From the NCBI RefSeq assembly GCF_037023755.1, contig NZ_CP146100.1:932501-996500 (forward strand): a stretch of DNA of 64,000 nt, written 5' to 3'. Position 1 is the stretch's first letter. Each line of letters opens with the position of its first letter. This stretch comes from Saccharopolyspora sp. SCSIO 74807. GTDB taxonomy: Bacteria > Actinomycetota > Actinomycetes > Mycobacteriales > Pseudonocardiaceae. The notes beneath the pieces were generated by a model. That model was not told the DNA's origin. It saw nothing but the letters and a program-made list of their open reading frames with translations, and ran no database searches. The translations under genes were made by a program, and so were the position numbers. This document shows positions 35,753 through 44,945 of the stretch, piece by piece.

Positions 35753-36004
35753 GGCCAAAACGCCAGCCGCAGCATGGGGCAGTCGCGTCCGTCGACCACC
35801 GCCGCGAGCAACGGTTGCCCCTCCTCGCAGGTGAGAAATGCCGCGTCGACAGATCAAAGATGGCGAGGATCCCCGGAAGTGACGCGCAGATCGTGTCGTT
35901 CAAGCTTCGGAGGCAACGGCGACGCTGTCCCTCATCGTGCCGAGTCCGGTTACCGCGGCAGGTAACGGGTGACGCGGGCGGCGATGTCTTGCATGTAGAA
36001 GATC

Positions 36005-37069
36005 CTACGAGTCAAACCTTCCGCGCATCGCACGGACGATCTGTACAGCCGCGCTGCCGTCGCCGTAAGGGGACGGCAGCGCGGCCAGACGAGCATGGAG
36101 CCGACTGACGTCGGCCAAGCAGTTCGCCGTAGCAGTGCGGAGTTCCGACCCGACGGGAACCCGAGTGCCGAAGGTGGACTCGATCTCCGGTCGCTCATTG
36201 CTGCGGCGGACGACGACGATGGGGCGCTTGAGCACGGTGATCTCTTCCTGGATTCCGCCTGAGTCTGAGACGACGGCCGCGGAGTTTTGGATCACCGTGA
36301 GCAGTGCGGGATAGTTGAGCGGTCCGGTGATACGGAAGTTGGCCGTATACCCGGCGATGCTTACCGGTTCGATCTGCTGCTGGGTCCTGGGGTGAAGTGG
36401 GACGACGACCTCTATGGGCAGCTTGGCCAGTTCCCCGAAGATCGTCGCCAGTCTGTCAGCGTCGTCGGCATTCTCGGGCCGGTGGATCGTCGTGAGGATG
36501 TACTGATCGGGGGTGAGACCGAGCTGATCCAGTATTGCCTCCTGCTGGTAGCTGGCGGGAAGGGCGGCTTCGACGGCTTCGACGATGGTGTTTCCCGTGG
36601 TCTCGATCCGGCTAGCCGAGATGCGCTCAGCACGAAGGTTGTCGCGTGCTTGCTCGCTGGGTGCGCAGCACAGGTCAGCGAGGTGGTCGATCAGAATCCG
36701 GTTGTGTTCCTCGGGCATCGAGCGGTCGCGACTGCGTAGACCTGCCTCGATGTGCACGAGCGGGGTGCGGGTGGTGTTGGCGGCGAGGGCTCCGGCCAGT
36801 GCCGAGGTGGTGTCGCCCTGCACCAGCACAGCGTCGGGCTGGTATTCGCGAAACGTACGGTCGAGTGCGCTGGTCCACGAGCCGAGCTTCCCGCCGACAG
36901 ATGTTCCGGGGTCGTGATCCAGCACCAGATCGGGGCCGACCCGACCAGTCAGTCCTGCGCTGTAGTGCTGTCCGGTGTGGATGATCCGCGCGTCCTGACC
37001 GAGCAGTGCGCGCACAGGGGCGAGCTTGATGAATTCCGGGCGGGTGCCGGCCACGATGGCGACACGCAT
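36005..37069 (-). CDS. UDP-N-acetylglucosamine 2-epimerase (WecB-like)
   Basis: 354 aa. Start VAIVAGTRPEFIKLAPV is the family signature; GQHYSAGL, QGDTTSALAGALAA, HIEAGLRSRDRSMPEEHNRI, TIHRPEN and SDSGGIQEE all match non-hydrolysing UDP-GlcNAc 2-epimerases, which interconvert UDP-GlcNAc and UDP-ManNAc in the cytoplasm. Last gene of the minus-strand operon. The usual neighbour, a ManNAc dehydrogenase, is absent, so the product must serve something else. Confidence 0.93.
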   Translation of the reverse strand: MRVAIVAGTRPEFIKLAPVRALLGQDARIIHTGQHYSAGLTGRVGPDLVLDHDPGTSVGGKLGSWTSALDRTFREYQPDAVLVQGDTTSALAGALAANTTRTPLVHIEAGLRSRDRSMPEEHNRILIDHLADLCCAPSEQARDNLRAERISASRIETTGNTIVEAVEAALPASYQQEAILDQLGLTPDQYILTTIHRPENADDADRLATIFGELAKLPIEVVVPLHPRTQQQIEPVSIAGYTANFRITGPLNYPALLTVIQNSAAVVSDSGGIQEEITVLKRPIVVVRRSNERPEIESTFGTRVPVGSELRTATANCLADVSRLHARLAALPSPYGDGSAAVQIVRAMRGRFDS

Positions 37070-37085
37070 TCGGCGACCTCGGCTT

Positions 37086-37736
37086 CTACCAGAACAGGTG
37101 GGTACGTTCGCCGCTGATATAGCGCTGGGCGGCGACGAACAGGCGCAGGTAGAGCTGATCGAGCGCGAGGTAGTTGGGGACGAGCTCGCTGCGTGTCAGT
37201 GCGCCTTCAATGTGGTGCAGCCCGTCGGTTGAGCGGCTGAGGTAGCGCGCGGGCACGCTGTCGCGGTCGTCGGCGGCCAAGGCGATCGCCTCGTCCAGGT
37301 CGATGTCGGCAAGGCCGGACACTTCGGCGTCCGCCAACGGGATCTGCTCCAGGTCTACCTCGAGCGGCAGTAGGTGCCAGTGCTGAAACTCGCGCTCGAC
37401 ATAGTCGGAAGCAAGGGTCACCGCGGTCTGGCGCAGCCCGATCGGATGCAGATCCGCATAGGTCACCGGCAGGCCGAGTTCCTCGTGCACTTCGCGGATC
37501 CCATCAGGGATGTCCTCCCCCGCGTGGTAGTGGCCTCCGACGGTGATGTCGGCGTAGTCGGGCCGGTCGAAGGAGTACCGGCCGGGCGTCTTCTTCTGCA
37601 GGAGGATGCGCCGCTGTGCGGGGTTGAGTGCGAGCGCGGAGAAGGTACGGTGCCAGAGACCTCTACGGTGGGCTTCCTTTTTGTCCTCGGTGCGGAGGTG
37701 CTCGTAGCGATCGTTGAAGATGTCGATCAGTGTCAC
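37086..37736 (-). CDS. Nudix-fold protein, IPP-isomerase-like
   Basis: 216 aa from the GTG at 37736 (overlaps the previous stop as GTGA). GLWHRTFSALALNPAQRRIL, ILLQKKTPGRYSFDRP, VGGHYHAGEDIPDGIREVHE with EELGL are Nudix features; the x7-REVHEELG core is intact. The layout resembles isopentenyl-diphosphate isomerase-type Nudix proteins (WHR..., KY/F...), but substrate is unknown. The C-terminal ~60 residues are helical. Confidence 0.85.
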   Translation of the reverse strand: MTLIDIFNDRYEHLRTEDKKEAHRRGLWHRTFSALALNPAQRRILLQKKTPGRYSFDRPDYADITVGGHYHAGEDIPDGIREVHEELGLPVTYADLHPIGLRQTAVTLASDYVEREFQHWHLLPLEVDLEQIPLADAEVSGLADIDLDEAIALAADDRDSVPARYLSRSTDGLHHIEGALTRSELVPNYLALDQLYLRLFVAAQRYISGERTHLFW

Positions 37737-38515
37737 GAGTGTTCGTCTCCAGCCGGGTGCAGTCGGTGGTAGGTGTTCATGGCTTCGGCGTAGTGCGGAG
37801 GGTCGCCGACGGTGACCCACTGTCCGTTGATTCGGTGTACGTCGACAGGCGTTTCGGCGGCGAGGTGGCTGGTTGCGATCCCTAGATCGACTTCACCGTG
37901 AGCGAGGTCGGTCGGAGCGAGCAGGTCCATGATCGACGGGCGCAGCATCAGGCGCGAGACGACGGCGAGGGGCTCGCTCACGGTGTCGGGTTCGGGACGC
38001 TGCCGGATCGACACGACGCGCTGGGGGTGCTCAGGGTCGGTGTCGATGATGCCGAACGACCGCGTCCGGCTCCGGGCGATTTCTTGGGCCGCGATCACGG
38101 CCTGTATGCCGGAACTGATGCGTCGGTGCATGGCAGCGAGGTTGGCGCCTGGTGATGGCTCGCCGAGCAGCACGTCATCGCCGAAGGCGACGGCGAAGGT
38201 CTCGCAGGCGCTGAGTCGGTCGCGCAGGGTCAGCAGCGGGGTGCCGTTGCCGTAGCCGTGAGCGAGGTCTTCCTCGACGCAGGACACCGAAGCTCCCGTG
38301 TCCCGGAGTCCGCGCACATGCGCCGGGATGATGTCATCTCCCGGGCGGGTCACGACGATCACTTCAGAAGCGCCAGCCTGGAGACATTCCCAGATCACGT
38401 GCCCGACCGCCGGTGTCTGGCCGAGCGGCAGCATTTCCTTCGGCACGGTGCGGGCGAAGGGATGGAATCGGGTGGCAGCACCAGCTGCGGTGACAACAGC
38501 GGGAAACGTGTTCAT
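37733..38515 (-). CDS. Sugar-phosphate nucleotidyltransferase
   Basis: 260 aa. VVTAAGAATRFHPFARTVPKE is the GalU/RmlA signature (AAGxxTRxxPxTxxxPK), with MLPLGQTPAVGHVI and the metal-binding FGDDVLL. Makes a nucleotide-diphosphate sugar from a sugar-1-phosphate. Overlaps both neighbours by 4 bases. Most like UTP-glucose-1-phosphate uridylyltransferases, though shorter (usual ~290 aa). Confidence 0.9.
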   Translation of the reverse strand: MNTFPAVVTAAGAATRFHPFARTVPKEMLPLGQTPAVGHVIWECLQAGASEVIVVTRPGDDIIPAHVRGLRDTGASVSCVEEDLAHGYGNGTPLLTLRDRLSACETFAVAFGDDVLLGEPSPGANLAAMHRRISSGIQAVIAAQEIARSRTRSFGIIDTDPEHPQRVVSIRQRPEPDTVSEPLAVVSRLMLRPSIMDLLAPTDLAHGEVDLGIATSHLAAETPVDVHRINGQWVTVGDPPHYAEAMNTYHRLHPAGDEHS

Positions 38516-39630
38516 CGGGATGCGACCACCTCGCGCAGCAGCGTGTCGAGCTCGGTCAAAGGGTTGCGGACTCCGAAGCGAATCTCGTAGCAGGGAACCT
38601 GCCCAGCGAGCTCGTCGATGGCCTGCGCGGCGCCTCGGCGGAGATCAGCGTCGGTGGTGCGGCGCGGCACCAACCAAGGATGGCGCCAGAACTCGTCGTG
38701 TGGTGTGAAGCAGTTTTCGGTGAGAGTTCGTCGCGTTTCATCAACGTCGAGTTCGCGGACCCGAGCCGGCGTGCTGTCGTCGGTAAGGCGCGGAGTGAGG
38801 ATCGTGCGCAGCCGTGATCGTCCGGCGAGTGAGGCGCCGAGCGCCGCGGCGAACTCGCGCGGGCTGAACTCTGCCTTCTCAGCGCTCCCGAAGGTTGCGG
38901 GTAGCCCGTCGACCGCTCGCTGCGGCCTCGACAAGATCGGCGCTGCTTTTTCCAGCTCCGGAACCGCATCGATCGTGCCTTTGCCGATCGGGACCGGAAG
39001 CGGGACGGCGATCAATCGCTGCCCGGGCATGAGGATGAGCCGGTCGTTGGAGAGAACAGAGCTTCCGGTGCAGCGGGTCAGGCAGGTTAGCAAGGTCGTC
39101 TTCCCGACAGCCCGGGGACCACAGATCATCACGCCGTCCCCGCGAATACTTGCTCCGGCCGCATGGACGATCACACCACCGTGGTCTTCGTACGAGCGCA
39201 GCATCGCTTCGCGCATCAGGCGGAGTGCGTGACTGTACGGCTTGCGCGCCGTGTGGCGTACGTAGAGGTCGATGCCGCGGTCCTGCACGCGAACCGCCCA
39301 GCTACCGGGTTCGTGTTCGAGCCGGTCGGTGTCGACGCTGTAGCAGCGCGCATCGCCATCGGACTTCTCCAGCAGGAAAACCCCGGGAACCGACTCGATG
39401 CGCCGGGAGGTGGGTAGCTGGCTGACCTTCCGGATGATGCGGGCAAAGGCAGCATCGCTGAAATGCAGCGTCATCCCGAACGCACCGAGGTTCTGGTCGC
39501 CGACTGGGCCGGGGAGGTAGTCGTCGAGATAGCGCCGCTGTGCGTCCGCCCGCGCGGATGGGCTGGTGAGAGTGAAAGCGACGTCACCGGTGTGGCAAGT
39601 CCAGGTCGTTGAAGGCTTCAGTGTCATCAC
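38512..39630 (-). CDS. HPr-kinase-like P-loop protein
   Basis: 372 aa. Central HprK-like domain: GGVIVHAAGASIRGDGVMIC then Walker A GPRAVGKTTLLTCL (about residues 165-185), VLSNDRLILMPG, and a P-rich GLPATFG. Such HprK-related proteins occur in actinobacterial gene clusters, sometimes acting on small peptides or small molecules; no PTS HPr is encoded nearby. GTG at 39630 or ATG at 39627. N-terminal ~140 residues unassigned. Confidence 0.75.
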   Translation of the reverse strand: MMTLKPSTTWTCHTGDVAFTLTSPSARADAQRRYLDDYLPGPVGDQNLGAFGMTLHFSDAAFARIIRKVSQLPTSRRIESVPGVFLLEKSDGDARCYSVDTDRLEHEPGSWAVRVQDRGIDLYVRHTARKPYSHALRLMREAMLRSYEDHGGVIVHAAGASIRGDGVMICGPRAVGKTTLLTCLTRCTGSSVLSNDRLILMPGQRLIAVPLPVPIGKGTIDAVPELEKAAPILSRPQRAVDGLPATFGSAEKAEFSPREFAAALGASLAGRSRLRTILTPRLTDDSTPARVRELDVDETRRTLTENCFTPHDEFWRHPWLVPRRTTDADLRRGAAQAIDELAGQVPCYEIRFGVRNPLTELDTLLREVVASR

Positions 39631-40424
39631 AGGTCGAGCTCCTGCATGCGTTGTTCGACGTACTCGATCTGCGCGTGCCGTCCGCGCTCGGTGAGCTGCC
39701 GGAATCGCAGGACGGAGGTGAACGCGAAAAACTCGTGGACGAGGTCGGTATCGACCTCACCGTGCGCTGCCCGGGTCGCGAGGGTGCGGCGGGCATCGAA
39801 CCAACGGGCTGGGAAAGTGCTGGCCCTCCCGCGCCTTACCGTATCGCGCGTGCGGTGTACGAGGTTTGCCGCCGCGGCCGGTCCAGCGGCCCGCAGGATG
39901 ATCCTCAGCGCGTACCCGGCCAGGGCGTCGAGAGTTGTGGCGGTGTCGAAGCACAGCGCTGCGAAAAGCTCCTCGAACAGGTTCCGAGGTTCAGGGCGCA
40001 CGCTGGGGATCAGCGGCGGGAGGACATCGATCAGGACAGGTCCCCCACTGGTCGAGCAGAAGTTCGCGAGGTTGGCGTCGAGCCGGGCGTCGGTATCCGC
40101 CAACCTTTCGATCCATTGTCCTATTTGGACAACATTCGATGTGAACGTCGCGGTCTGTGAGGACACCGCCGTGACCAAGGTGGGGTCGGGCACCCACCGG
40201 TGCCGGATGGTCAACGGCTGCGCGTCCGAGACGGTCAACTCGTCGGGCAAGGCGACTTCCGCGCGCCGGAGGGTGTCGAGGTACGACCGCAGTCCCAGGA
40301 CTCCGGCACCTGACGCTGCCGCAAGAAATCGAGCTCCTGCCGGGTGGTGGGAGTGGAGCCGTTTGATGACGTGGTCGCCGACCCGGGTGTGCGTGCTGAA
40401 CTCACCAGGTGCGGATTCAGTCAT
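39627..40424 (-). CDS. Divergent kinase-like (phosphotransferase-fold) protein
   Basis: 265 aa from the ATG at 40424 (8-base overlap with the previous gene). ADTDARLDANLANFCS followed by GGPVLIDVLPPL resembles the catalytic loop (DxNxxN) and metal Asp motif (IDxx) of aminoglycoside-phosphotransferase-like kinases. The N-terminus carries STHTRVGDHVIKRLHSH, possibly the nucleotide Lys. Weak but consistent; also could be an inactive relative. Confidence 0.6.
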   Translation of the reverse strand: MTESAPGEFSTHTRVGDHVIKRLHSHHPAGARFLAAASGAGVLGLRSYLDTLRRAEVALPDELTVSDAQPLTIRHRWVPDPTLVTAVSSQTATFTSNVVQIGQWIERLADTDARLDANLANFCSTSGGPVLIDVLPPLIPSVRPEPRNLFEELFAALCFDTATTLDALAGYALRIILRAAGPAAAANLVHRTRDTVRRGRASTFPARWFDARRTLATRAAHGEVDTDLVHEFFAFTSVLRFRQLTERGRHAQIEYVEQRMQELDL

Positions 40425-40977
40425 CGGTGCCGCCGTGGGTGTCGAGGAAGGCATCCGCGTCGACGATCATCGAGCGAAACTCGGCGAACAGATCGAGTCC
40501 CCATCGGTCCGCGAGATCCTCGCAGGACGCGATCACGGCCGCGGCGACCTCCGGTAACGACGGAAGCGCGCCGGGCGGGCAATGCCGGAACTGCTGATCG
40601 ACCAAGGCCACCTCAGATAGTGCTCCTGCGGACACCAGCAGCCGTAGTAGCGCTTCCGTCTCGTGCGTCGCAGCCGCGGGGCGCGCAATCGGACCGGGCT
40701 CGGTACCGGCCAACACTGCGACGCTCAACGCTGCGAGCACGACGTCGGCCAGCTCATCGCCGAGATTGTCGAGCGGACGATCCGGGTCCTCCAGCGCGGA
40801 CACGTCAGTGCCATGCCGCCGGAGGACGCACAGAGCGAGGTGGCCGATCTGGACTTGGAGTTCGACTGCGGCTGTACACGGACCCCAGGCTTCGGCAGTA
40901 GGCGCGAAGCGTCGGCGCAGCCGTCGAACCTCGGCGAGCACTTCAGGCAGGTTCGCGCTCAACAAAGATGCACTCAT
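40417..40977 (-). CDS. MazG-like nucleotide pyrophosphohydrolase
   Basis: 186 aa, all-helical. DNLGDELADVVLAALSVAV contains the ExxD metal motif of MazG/all-alpha NTP-PPases, and a second helix VELQVQIGHLALCVL precedes it in the usual spacing. The C-terminal part (VAAAVIASCEDLADRWGLDL) is unassigned. Would hydrolyse a (deoxy)nucleoside triphosphate-like substrate to the monophosphate. Overlaps the radical SAM stop (ATGA). Confidence 0.75.
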   Translation of the reverse strand: MSASLLSANLPEVLAEVRRLRRRFAPTAEAWGPCTAAVELQVQIGHLALCVLRRHGTDVSALEDPDRPLDNLGDELADVVLAALSVAVLAGTEPGPIARPAAATHETEALLRLLVSAGALSEVALVDQQFRHCPPGALPSLPEVAAAVIASCEDLADRWGLDLFAEFRSMIVDADAFLDTHGGTDD

Positions 40978-42155
40978 TCGATGATCACGGGCACGGCCCC
41001 CGCAGTCCCGCTGCTCCAGTAGGCATCCTCGTGATGACGCTGTGCACGAACCGGGATCCCGAGATCGTGCGTAAGCGCCGCCACCAAGTTCGTCTCGACC
41101 GCAGCGTCCAGAATCAGCTCACGACCATCGGCGTCGAAGCTGTACGGCACCTCGGTGAGTCCGCGCCGCGCCAGCACGTCGCGCACCTCGGTGTCGGTCG
41201 GCGCCCGACGTTCGGCGTCGGCTGCTGTACACCGGTACCGCTGCCCGACCGGACAGACGTTGCGCATCCGGCAGACCTCGGAACCGAACACTCCGAAGGA
41301 ATCCGGGCGCCCCAACACGAAGGCGAGCGCGCACGAGTTCGTGTGGAACACCGGATACCCCGGCCGATAGCGCCAGGTGCGGTGGATGAACCGCCAAAAC
41401 GTCCGGGGGTAGACGCCTTCGGCCTCGGTTGCCGCAGGCGTGGTCGCCAGCTCCGGCCAGAGCTGCGACAAACGGGTAAGGGCGGCCGGCTCGACCTTCA
41501 ACCCCACAGCCACTGTGCAGCGCGCGTAGCGTGCGGCGTGTTCCAGAACCCGCTGCATCGTGCTTTCGTCGGCCGAGGACGGGAAGCTGGGACGCCAGTA
41601 GTGCACGATCGGGATATTCCGATCTGCCAGGCGGGGGAAGTTCTCGGCGACCTCCTCATGGCGAATACCTCGCTCGATGTCCGGTCCCAACCCTGAGTAA
41701 CTCACATACACCAGCACTGTGAGGCCCCGTCGCCGGACGGAATCGATGAGCTCGACCGTCTCATCAGGAACGCGGCATTTCGTGATCAGCACGATCGGGT
41801 TCAGCAGTTGCCGCGCGACCAGGTTCTCCAGCAGCTCGGCCAGGTGTGCGCGCGACGCCGGCAACGCCATGACATCGGTCCAGGTGTAGAGCGCCACCGG
41901 TCGCGATGCTGCGTAGAACGACGAGTTCACCAGCAGATCCGCAGTCGCTTCCGACGAGGTCAGGTGACGTGGACGGACCGCTGTCTGCCCACGCTCGTTG
42001 AGGAAGCAGTACGTGCAGGCTTTCGGGCAGCCCTGGATCGGATTGACCGCGATCCAGGTCGCATGTTGGTCGACGATCGGTGTCCACACGCGACTCGACT
42101 GAGCCGGGTCAGGACCTTGCATCGCGACGACATGGGCGGGCGTTTGCGAGGCCAT
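40974..42155 (-). CDS. Radical SAM enzyme, SPL-like
   Basis: 393 aa from the ATG at 42155 (GGAGGGA upstream). VNPIQGCPKACTYCFLNERG has the CxxxCxxC cluster motif; the following barrel (VALYTWTDVMALPASR, IVLITKCRVPDETVELI, VYVSYSGLGPDIERG) resembles spore-photoproduct-lyase-like proteins. C-terminal CRMRNVCPVGQRYRC may bind an auxiliary Fe-S cluster. First structural gene of the eight-gene minus-strand block. Confidence 0.88.
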   Translation of the reverse strand: MASQTPAHVVAMQGPDPAQSSRVWTPIVDQHATWIAVNPIQGCPKACTYCFLNERGQTAVRPRHLTSSEATADLLVNSSFYAASRPVALYTWTDVMALPASRAHLAELLENLVARQLLNPIVLITKCRVPDETVELIDSVRRRGLTVLVYVSYSGLGPDIERGIRHEEVAENFPRLADRNIPIVHYWRPSFPSSADESTMQRVLEHAARYARCTVAVGLKVEPAALTRLSQLWPELATTPAATEAEGVYPRTFWRFIHRTWRYRPGYPVFHTNSCALAFVLGRPDSFGVFGSEVCRMRNVCPVGQRYRCTAADAERRAPTDTEVRDVLARRGLTEVPYSFDADGRELILDAAVETNLVAALTHDLGIPVRAQRHHEDAYWSSGTAGAVPVIIE

Positions 42156-42332
42156 CGTTCTCCCTCCAGCACGGTGGAAGTGACCCCGAGCCAGGATGTG
42201 CCCCGCACCCGAGCAGAGCGGGGGTAATGCGGGTGGAAGCACTGCATCCTGGCTCCGGGCCACGTGGAGAAGCTACGGCGGCGACGGGCCGACAACCCGA
42301 GCTGTCAGTCCGGGTTGTCTCCCGGACCGGTA

Positions 42333-43523
42333 TCAGCCCACTGGAACACCGAGCCGCTTGGCGAGGCGCACCGCCTCCCGAGCGGTGGTCCGCGGCGCGC
42401 GCTGTACGACGCTGCGCATCAACTCGTGCGCGAGCGGCCGATGAGCGACATCTTCGGGTGCTTCTCTTCCCGCCGACTGCAGGAGGATCAGGGAGCCAGC
42501 GTGATCACGGAGCTGTTGATACGAATGCGCCTGCTCGAGCAGGAATGCGACGCGGCGCTCGATCGACGGTGAACGTTCATGCTCGACCTCGTCGGCGAGC
42601 TGTGCCGCCTGGCCGATCTCGCCGGTCTCGATTTCGACGCTGACCGCGTGCATGGCGACGTTGGTCGGGCCGAAAGCCGTCCACAGCGTGTTGCGCTCAC
42701 CGGTCTTATAAGCGACAGGCGCGACTGCTCGGATGCGATCGCGAGCAACCCAGGGGTCCCGTCGTCGCGCCGCAGCTACTGCTGCGAGGAGTAGCAGCGA
42801 TCCGTGCACGGCGGCAGCGTCCGGTCCGGACTGCACGCGCATCCGCTCAGCGGCGGTCATTGCGATCTCTTCGGCCACATCCACGTGGTCACCGGCCATA
42901 GCAGCGTGCGCCGTGTTCCACTGCGCCGTTCCGGCCCGGAGTTGATCGCCGCTGGCTTCAGCCGCCTTGCATGACCGATCCGCAGCCAGGACTGCGAGAT
43001 CGACTCGACCGGTGCGCTTGGCGACCGTCCGAACGAGGCCATACAGATCCGCCACCGCCCGTTGCACCGCCTCACCCGCTGCATCTGAAACACGGAGCGC
43101 TCGCTCAGCCTCAACGACGAGGTCACCGAGAACGCTCGGAACCTGGCTGTAGCGCCTCGGCGAGCACTGCCAGAGTCGCCACGCACCGTCGATCTGTGTT
43201 CGCAAATCCGCCAGAGGCATCGACTCCTCAATGTCTGGCACCGGAAGACTCATCGCACGATGCAGATCGACGCCAGCGAAACCCCGGGCCGGTCGCGCTG
43301 CTGAACCCGAACCCTCGTCGATCAAGACAGATGGTGGAACCCCGAGGGCGGCAGCAAGCGCAACGAGAACCTTCAGCGTGGGGACCTTCTTGCCGCGCTC
43401 GATCTGATACAGGTAATCGCCCGTAATCCCGGCAAGTCCGGCGACCACCGGCTGCGTCTTCCGTGCTGCGAGCCGATGGAACCGCACCCGCTCACCAACG
43501 TCGTGGACCAGTTCGTCCGTCAC
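42333..43523 (-). CDS. XRE regulator with TPR-like sensor region
   Basis: 396 aa. Helix-turn-helix residues ~8-66 (VGERVRFHRLAARKTQPVVA, LYQIERGKKVPTLKVLVAL). The rest is all-helical with TPR-like repeats (AQWNTAHAAMAGDHVDVAEE, FGPTNVAMHAVSVEIETGEI, QAAQLADEVEH), a common ligand- or peptide-binding module in actinobacterial regulators. Same strand as the radical SAM operon, 177 bases upstream of it; probably controls it. Confidence 0.88.
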   Translation of the reverse strand: MTDELVHDVGERVRFHRLAARKTQPVVAGLAGITGDYLYQIERGKKVPTLKVLVALAAALGVPPSVLIDEGSGSAARPARGFAGVDLHRAMSLPVPDIEESMPLADLRTQIDGAWRLWQCSPRRYSQVPSVLGDLVVEAERALRVSDAAGEAVQRAVADLYGLVRTVAKRTGRVDLAVLAADRSCKAAEASGDQLRAGTAQWNTAHAAMAGDHVDVAEEIAMTAAERMRVQSGPDAAAVHGSLLLLAAVAAARRRDPWVARDRIRAVAPVAYKTGERNTLWTAFGPTNVAMHAVSVEIETGEIGQAAQLADEVEHERSPSIERRVAFLLEQAHSYQQLRDHAGSLILLQSAGREAPEDVAHRPLAHELMRSVVQRAPRTTAREAVRLAKRLGVPVG

Positions 43524-43598
43524 TGCTGTCAGCCCTTCGACCAGGCCGGATCTGCGAGGTGGATGCTACGGCAGCGATCACCTGCAACACTGGCTTTT

Positions 43599-44321
43599 AT
43601 GCTAGCCAATGATCGAACACTCTTGCTGCTCTGGGATATCGACCACACGTTGATCGAGAGCCGCGGCATGGGCCGGACGATCTACGAACGCATTTTCCCC
43701 AAGGCCACCGGACACCACCTACGCCAGCTGGCAACAGTGCACGGCCGCACCGAGCTCGACATCATCCACGACACCCTCGAACACCACGACATCGAGCCGA
43801 CCGAGCAGGCCATCAACGACGTCGCCGCCGCACTCGCCGACGGCTACCGAGCTGCCACCGACGAACTCGCCCAACAGGGCCGAGTTCTACCAGGAGCGTT
43901 GGAAGCCCTCGAAGCCTTCGCCGCTGACCCCGGACTCCACCAAAGCGTGCTGACCGGGAACACCACCGCGGTAGCCCGGACCAAGATCGAAGCTTTCGGC
44001 CTCGAGCCCTACCTCGACCTCGCCATTGGCGCCTACGGAGACGATCATCGCGAGCGAGCCGAACTCGTCACCATCGCCCGCGCCCGTGCTGAGCAACACC
44101 GCGGCACCACACTCCCCATCGGCAATGTCGTGATCGTCGGAGATACCCCGAGCGACATCGAGGCCGCTCTCACGGCAGGGGCGCAGAGCATTGCCGTCGC
44201 CTCCGGCAAATACTCCACCGACGACCTCCGCAGCGCCGGAGCTTCTACTGTTCTCGTAGCATTGAATCAGGCGGTAGTCCATCAGGCTCTGAAGCGCATG
44301 CGCACCAGTGCTTCTGCGTAA
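43599..44321 (+). CDS. HAD-family phosphatase (Gph-like)
   Basis: 240 aa from the ATG at 43599. Motif I LLWDIDHTLIESRG, cap domain, LTGNTTAVARTKIEAFGLEP (motif II), and IVGDTPSDIEAALTAG (motif IV) are textbook phosphoglycolate-phosphatase-like HAD. Divergent from the XRE-TPR gene, sharing a 75-base promoter interval, so it may belong to the same regulon. Substrate unknown. Confidence 0.9.
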   Translation: MLANDRTLLLLWDIDHTLIESRGMGRTIYERIFPKATGHHLRQLATVHGRTELDIIHDTLEHHDIEPTEQAINDVAAALADGYRAATDELAQQGRVLPGALEALEAFAADPGLHQSVLTGNTTAVARTKIEAFGLEPYLDLAIGAYGDDHRERAELVTIARARAEQHRGTTLPIGNVVIVGDTPSDIEAALTAGAQSIAVASGKYSTDDLRSAGASTVLVALNQAVVHQALKRMRTSASA

Positions 44322-44453
44322 TGAAAACGCCCAGTCGCTCGGGCTAGCCGAGCTTGTTTCGCATAGATCGACTCGCGAACCCGGCGGCGTGTTTGGTGGT
44401 CGGCAGTCAAGACTGGAGAGCACATCTTGCAACGGTTGGTGCACGCCGACGGC

Positions 44454-44870
44454 CTACTCGGGCTTTGATTCGGGTGGCATCGCCGTGTTGATGTACTTCG
44501 CCAGGTCCTGCACGACCTCACTCCAGGTGTGGCCGGTGGCCTCGGCCAGCCACCTGATCAGGAGGCTTTCGACCAACAGGTTGATCTTGGCTTGCCGATC
44601 ACGCGCTGTGTGGTACCAGGCAAGAATGTCGTTTAGGGCGCGCGCGTCGTCTTCCGGAAGTGGGGTGCGGATCGGTACGCGGTGTGTCCCGCTGTGGTTG
44701 ACCTCAGCGATCAGAGCGAACGTGTCTTCTAGGCTTTTTCCTTCGCCGAGAAGGGTTAGCGATCGCAGCCAATCATCCAGCATTTCCTGTGGCGTCTGTC
44801 GCGGCAGCGGCGTCGCAGTATTTGTCTTCGCCTCGTGGCGCGAGGGTCGTTCTCGACGGAACCATCTCAT
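44454..44870 (-). CDS. Hypothetical protein
   Basis: 138 aa from the ATG at 44870 (AGGAGCAGGA upstream). Basic N-terminus (RWFRRERPSRHEAK), then helices QEMLDDWLRSLTLLGEGKSL, DDARALNDILAWYHTARDRQ and ESLLIRWLAEATGHTWSEVV. No family recognised; end resembles a small helical DNA- or protein-binding domain. Confidence 0.6.
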   Translation of the reverse strand: MRWFRRERPSRHEAKTNTATPLPRQTPQEMLDDWLRSLTLLGEGKSLEDTFALIAEVNHSGTHRVPIRTPLPEDDARALNDILAWYHTARDRQAKINLLVESLLIRWLAEATGHTWSEVVQDLAKYINTAMPPESKPE

Positions 44871-44945
44871 TCCTGCTCCTTTGATCACCTGGCGACAAAG
44901 TCATGCTTACGGCACTGCCGACACCTCAGAGCGCTCCGCATACCG

